From Lysobacteraceae bacterium (lineage in GTDB: Bacteria > Pseudomonadota > Gammaproteobacteria > Xanthomonadales > Xanthomonadaceae): 10,405 bases of DNA. This document shows positions 8,601 to 10,405 of the stretch, piece by piece (position 1 is the stretch's first letter; every line of letters begins with the position of its first letter). The translations under genes were made by a program, and so were the position numbers. The notes under the pieces were generated by a model. That model did not search any database. It saw only the letters and a program-made list of their open reading frames with translations, and had not been told where the DNA came from. The DNA lies in assembly GCA_003505795.1 (NCBI GenBank), contig DNXT01000301.1, positions 1 through 10,405 on the forward strand. Reading direction: 5' to 3'.

Positions 8601-10405
8601 GGTCGGCTACGACCACAAGGGCATGGGCATCACCGCGCGCGGCGCCTGGGAGTCGGTCAAGCGCCACTTCCGCGCGATGGGCCGCGACTGCCAGAGCGAG
8701 GACTTCAGCTGCGTCGGCATCGGCGACATGTCCGGCGACGTGTTCGGCAACGGCATGCTGCTGTCGCGCCACATCCGCCTGGTCGCCGCGTTCGACCACC
8801 GCCACATCTTCCTCGACCCGAACCCGGATGCGGCCAGCTCGTTCGCCGAGCGCGAGCGCCTGTTCAAGCTGCCGCGCTCCAGCTGGGCCGACTACGACGC
8901 CAGGCTGATCAGCAAGGGCGGCGGGGTCTACCCGCGCACGCTCAAGTCGATCGAGATCAGCGCGCCGGTGCGCGAGGCGCTGGGCCTGGACGCGTCGGTC
9001 AAGAGCCTGTCGCCGAACGAGCTGATGAACGCGATCCTCAAGGCGCCGGTGGACCTGTTCTGGAACGGCGGCATCGGCACCTACGTCAAGGCCTCCACCG
9101 AGAGCAACGCCGACGTCGGCGACCGCGCCAACAACGGCCTGCGCGTCAACGGCGGCGAACTGCGCTGCAAGGTGGTGGGCGAGGGCGGCAACCTGGGCCT
9201 GACCCAGCTCGGCCGCATCGAGGCCGCGCTGCAGGCCGGGGTGCTGCTCAACACCGACTTCATCGACAACTCCGCCGGCGTGGACACCTCCGACCACGAG
9301 GTCAACATCAAGATCCTGCTCAACGACGTGGTGCAGGCCAAGAAGCTGAGCTACGACGCGCGCAACAAGCTGCTGGCCTCGATGACCGACGAGGTCGCCG
9401 ACCTGGTGCTGTGGGACAACATCCGCCAGAACCAGGCGCTGAGCCTGATGGAGCGGATGAGCGTCAGGCGCCTGGGCTCCAAGCAGCACTTCATCCGCAC
9501 CCTGGAGAAGCAGGGCCTGCTCGACCGCCAGATCGAGTTCCTGCCCAGCGACGCCGAGCTGTCGGCGCGCAAGGCGCGCGGCCTGGGCCTGACCCGGCCG
9601 GAGCTGGCGGTGCTGCTGTCCTATTCCAAGCTGGTGGCGTTCCAGCAGCTGCTGGAGTCGGACATCCCCGAGGACCCGTACCTGTCCAAGGAACTGCAGC
9701 GCTACTTCCCGCAGCCGCTGCAGAAGAAGTACGCCGACGCGATGGAGCGCCATCGCCTGAAGCGCGAGATCATCGCCACCGCGGTCACCAACACCACCAT
9801 CAACCGGATGGGCGCCACCTTCCTGATGCGCATGCAGGAGGACACCGGCCGCAACATCGCCGAGGTGGCCAAGGCCTACACGATCAGCCGCGAGACGCTG
9901 GACGCGCGCGCGCTGTGGACCCAGATCGACGCCCTCGACGGCCAGGTGCCCGAATCGGTGCAGATCGACGCGCTGGAGGTGATCTGGAGGCTGCAGCGTT
10001 CGTTCGTGCGCTGGCTGCTGTTCCGTCCGGGCGCGATGCCGGGCATCACCGCGGCGGTCGAGCGCTACCACGGCCCGTTCAACGACATCCGCGTCGCGTC
10101 GGGCGTGCTCGGCGACTCGCAGCGCCCGGCCTACGAGGCCAGCGTGCAGGAGTGGAAGGACAAGGGCCTGCCGCCGGCGCTGGCGCAGCAGCTGTCCGAG
10201 CTGCGCTACCTGGAGCCGGCGTTCGACATCATCGAGCTGGCGCGCACCCGCAAGCTCAAGCCGGTGGAGGTGTCCAAGGTGCACTTCCGGCTCGGCGAGG
10301 CGCTGCAGCTGCCGTGGCTGTTCGAGCAGATCGATGCGCTCGAGGTCAACGGCCGCTGGCACGCGGTGGCGCGCGGCGTGCTGCGCGACGAAGATCGGAA
10401 GAGCG
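5605..10405 (+). CDS. gdhB: NAD-specific glutamate dehydrogenase, large 180-kDa class (3' end missing)
   Basis: Oxidative deamination of glutamate to 2-oxoglutarate and ammonia with NAD+, a cytoplasmic catabolic step feeding the TCA cycle. The frame is open to the window edge: about 1,595 true codons of an expected 1,620-1,660. After a Lys/Arg-rich leader (about 1-36), PHTVLQIVNDDMPFLVDSVS (about 120-140) opens the long regulatory region of this class; TSSAYNRRPWEIPLVRQR follows near 352-369. The catalytic domain shows RWSDRREDFRTEVLG (from R872), VPVGAKGGFFVKR (899-911, predicted catalytic K904), a nucleotide-binding glycine motif GIGDMSGDVFGNG (1038-1050), FWNGGIGTYVK (from 1152), VGEGGNLGLTQ (1191-1201), then NTDFIDNSAGVDTSDHE. 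A helical C-terminal region follows. The last residues after LRDE come from adapter sequence. The symbol follows the P. aeruginosa enzyme, which is arginine-activated; that is not shown here. Small hexameric GDHs of about 450 residues are excluded by size and motifs. Confidence 0.97.
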   Translation, partial: MKPKKAVSKSTKAPSRATARKATATRRTSPAGTDVQAFSLEPVFAALRKRYPAARQSEAQLFAADFYRRMEDDEFPHHAPEQWAALAADMLEFSRTRKPGTPNVRVFNPSLKANGWETPHTVLQIVNDDMPFLVDSVSMTLAELGIGVHVLGHPVLRFSRDRAGKLTAVGDGKPESLMVLEIDRQPAEDMPKVEAAVRKVLAEVRAIVADWSAMREKMLGLADDLATRRLPVDDASRREAQEFLRWAAADHFTFFGYREYRVEKQGGEDVLAPIEGAGLGLMRGRDKAPARPVRTLAAHGLSSSGLKEALILTKTNARSRVHRVGYMDYIGVLEFDAKGRIVGEQRFLGLFTSSAYNRRPWEIPLVRQRHEFVMSKSGLAPSSHSGKALRHILETLPREELFQSNEEELYRTAMGILGLQERVRSRLFLRRDKYSRFISALVYLPRERFNTDVRLRIEALLKEALHGEYIDSSVVLGESPLAQLHLIVRPRAGEALEFDTTELESRLAHLLRNWQDDLREALVARHGEADGLRMASSYGRALPAGYIEDSSAEAAATDVEHLAALSGPDDLHLSLQSVRREGSDCLRLKLYRQLDDIPLSDALPMMENMGLRVISERPYRLQVNDRPVYIQDFEVESTAGAIDAAGADAAFGEAFERIWNGDAENDGFNRLILSAGLHWRQVALLRGYCKYLLQTGVPFSQSYVETTFSHYPLLARLLVELFEARFDPATGTESKAQIAEGQARFRAQLELLAAGDEATLKALEPVIEARRGSREGQLDAVHAALLKLLDRVSSLDEDRILRSFIGVIDATLRTSYYQTKNGRYGHCISFKLDSARVPDLPKPRPYREIFVYGPRVEGVHLRFGAVARGGLRWSDRREDFRTEVLGLVKAQMVKNTVIVPVGAKGGFFVKRPPAGGDRDAVQAEGIACYKLFIQGLLDITDNIVGGKIVAPPQVVRHDQDDPYLVVAADKGTATFSDIANGLALDHGFWLGDAFASGGSVGYDHKGMGITARGAWESVKRHFRAMGRDCQSEDFSCVGIGDMSGDVFGNGMLLSRHIRLVAAFDHRHIFLDPNPDAASSFAERERLFKLPRSSWADYDARLISKGGGVYPRTLKSIEISAPVREALGLDASVKSLSPNELMNAILKAPVDLFWNGGIGTYVKASTESNADVGDRANNGLRVNGGELRCKVVGEGGNLGLTQLGRIEAALQAGVLLNTDFIDNSAGVDTSDHEVNIKILLNDVVQAKKLSYDARNKLLASMTDEVADLVLWDNIRQNQALSLMERMSVRRLGSKQHFIRTLEKQGLLDRQIEFLPSDAELSARKARGLGLTRPELAVLLSYSKLVAFQQLLESDIPEDPYLSKELQRYFPQPLQKKYADAMERHRLKREIIATAVTNTTINRMGATFLMRMQEDTGRNIAEVAKAYTISRETLDARALWTQIDALDGQVPESVQIDALEVIWRLQRSFVRWLLFRPGAMPGITAAVERYHGPFNDIRVASGVLGDSQRPAYEASVQEWKDKGLPPALAQQLSELRYLEPAFDIIELARTRKLKPVEVSKVHFRLGEALQLPWLFEQIDALEVNGRWHAVARGVLRDEDRKS
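10392..10405 (+). other. Illumina TruSeq adapter remnant at the contig end (artefact)
   Basis: The final 14 bases, AGATCGGAAGAGCG, are identical to the start of the TruSeq read-2 adapter. They lie at the extreme end of the sequence, where read-through contamination appears. In the reading frame they change the protein to DRKS after LRDE. These bases should be trimmed and not read as genome. Confidence 0.93.

Noticed and set aside
5278..10362. Minus-strand open frame of 1,694 codons antisense to glutamate dehydrogenase
   Set aside because: Despite its length, the product is a repetitive Leu/Gln/Arg/His/Val string without family motifs. The plus strand carries every conserved motif of the large NAD-dependent glutamate dehydrogenase in a single unbroken frame.

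Overview
This is chromosomal-type DNA from a GC-rich gammaproteobacterium, most likely a member of the Xanthomonadaceae (Xanthomonas, Stenotrophomonas or Lysobacter type). The grounds are the very high G/C at third codon positions, the protein sequences themselves, and a short palindromic sequence at the left edge that resembles a dispersed repeat I recall from that group. The genus is an inference. Only four real genes are present. The other long open frames lie antisense to them.

Left part (about 164-5254, all on the minus strand): a compact three-gene tripartite-efflux operon. In transcription order it encodes a TetR-family regulator (5254-4589), a periplasmic adaptor lipoprotein of the AcrA/MexA type (4592-3405) and an inner-membrane RND pump of the AcrB/MexB (HAE1) type (3392-219). 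It ends at a strong hairpin terminator (164-190). The regulator's stop codon overlaps the adaptor's start codon (ATGA), and adaptor and pump are 12 bases apart, so all three are probably co-transcribed and translationally coupled. No outer-membrane channel gene lies before the terminator, so the pump would have to borrow a TolC/OprM-type channel encoded elsewhere.

Middle (5255-5604): a 350-base divergent intergenic region with no gene. Next to the regulator start it holds an imperfect palindrome that overlaps a possible -10 box, a good candidate for the regulator's own operator. At the other end a TACAAT -10 box precedes the plus-strand gene.

Right part (5605 to the window end, plus strand): a large NAD-specific glutamate dehydrogenase of the 180-kDa class. 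About 1,595 genuine codons are present and the C-terminus is cut off by the contig end. This gene links glutamate to the TCA cycle and has no evident functional tie to the efflux operon.

The last 14 bases (10392-10405) equal the start of an Illumina TruSeq adapter and are almost certainly untrimmed library sequence. The left edge lies in the presumed repeat. The window therefore looks like a draft contig with both ends set by technical causes. I found no undescribed biological system. The most useful observations are the adapter read-through, the operator/leaderless arrangement of the regulator, the fused regulator-pump operon without a channel gene, and one substitution in the pump's hydrophobic trap.
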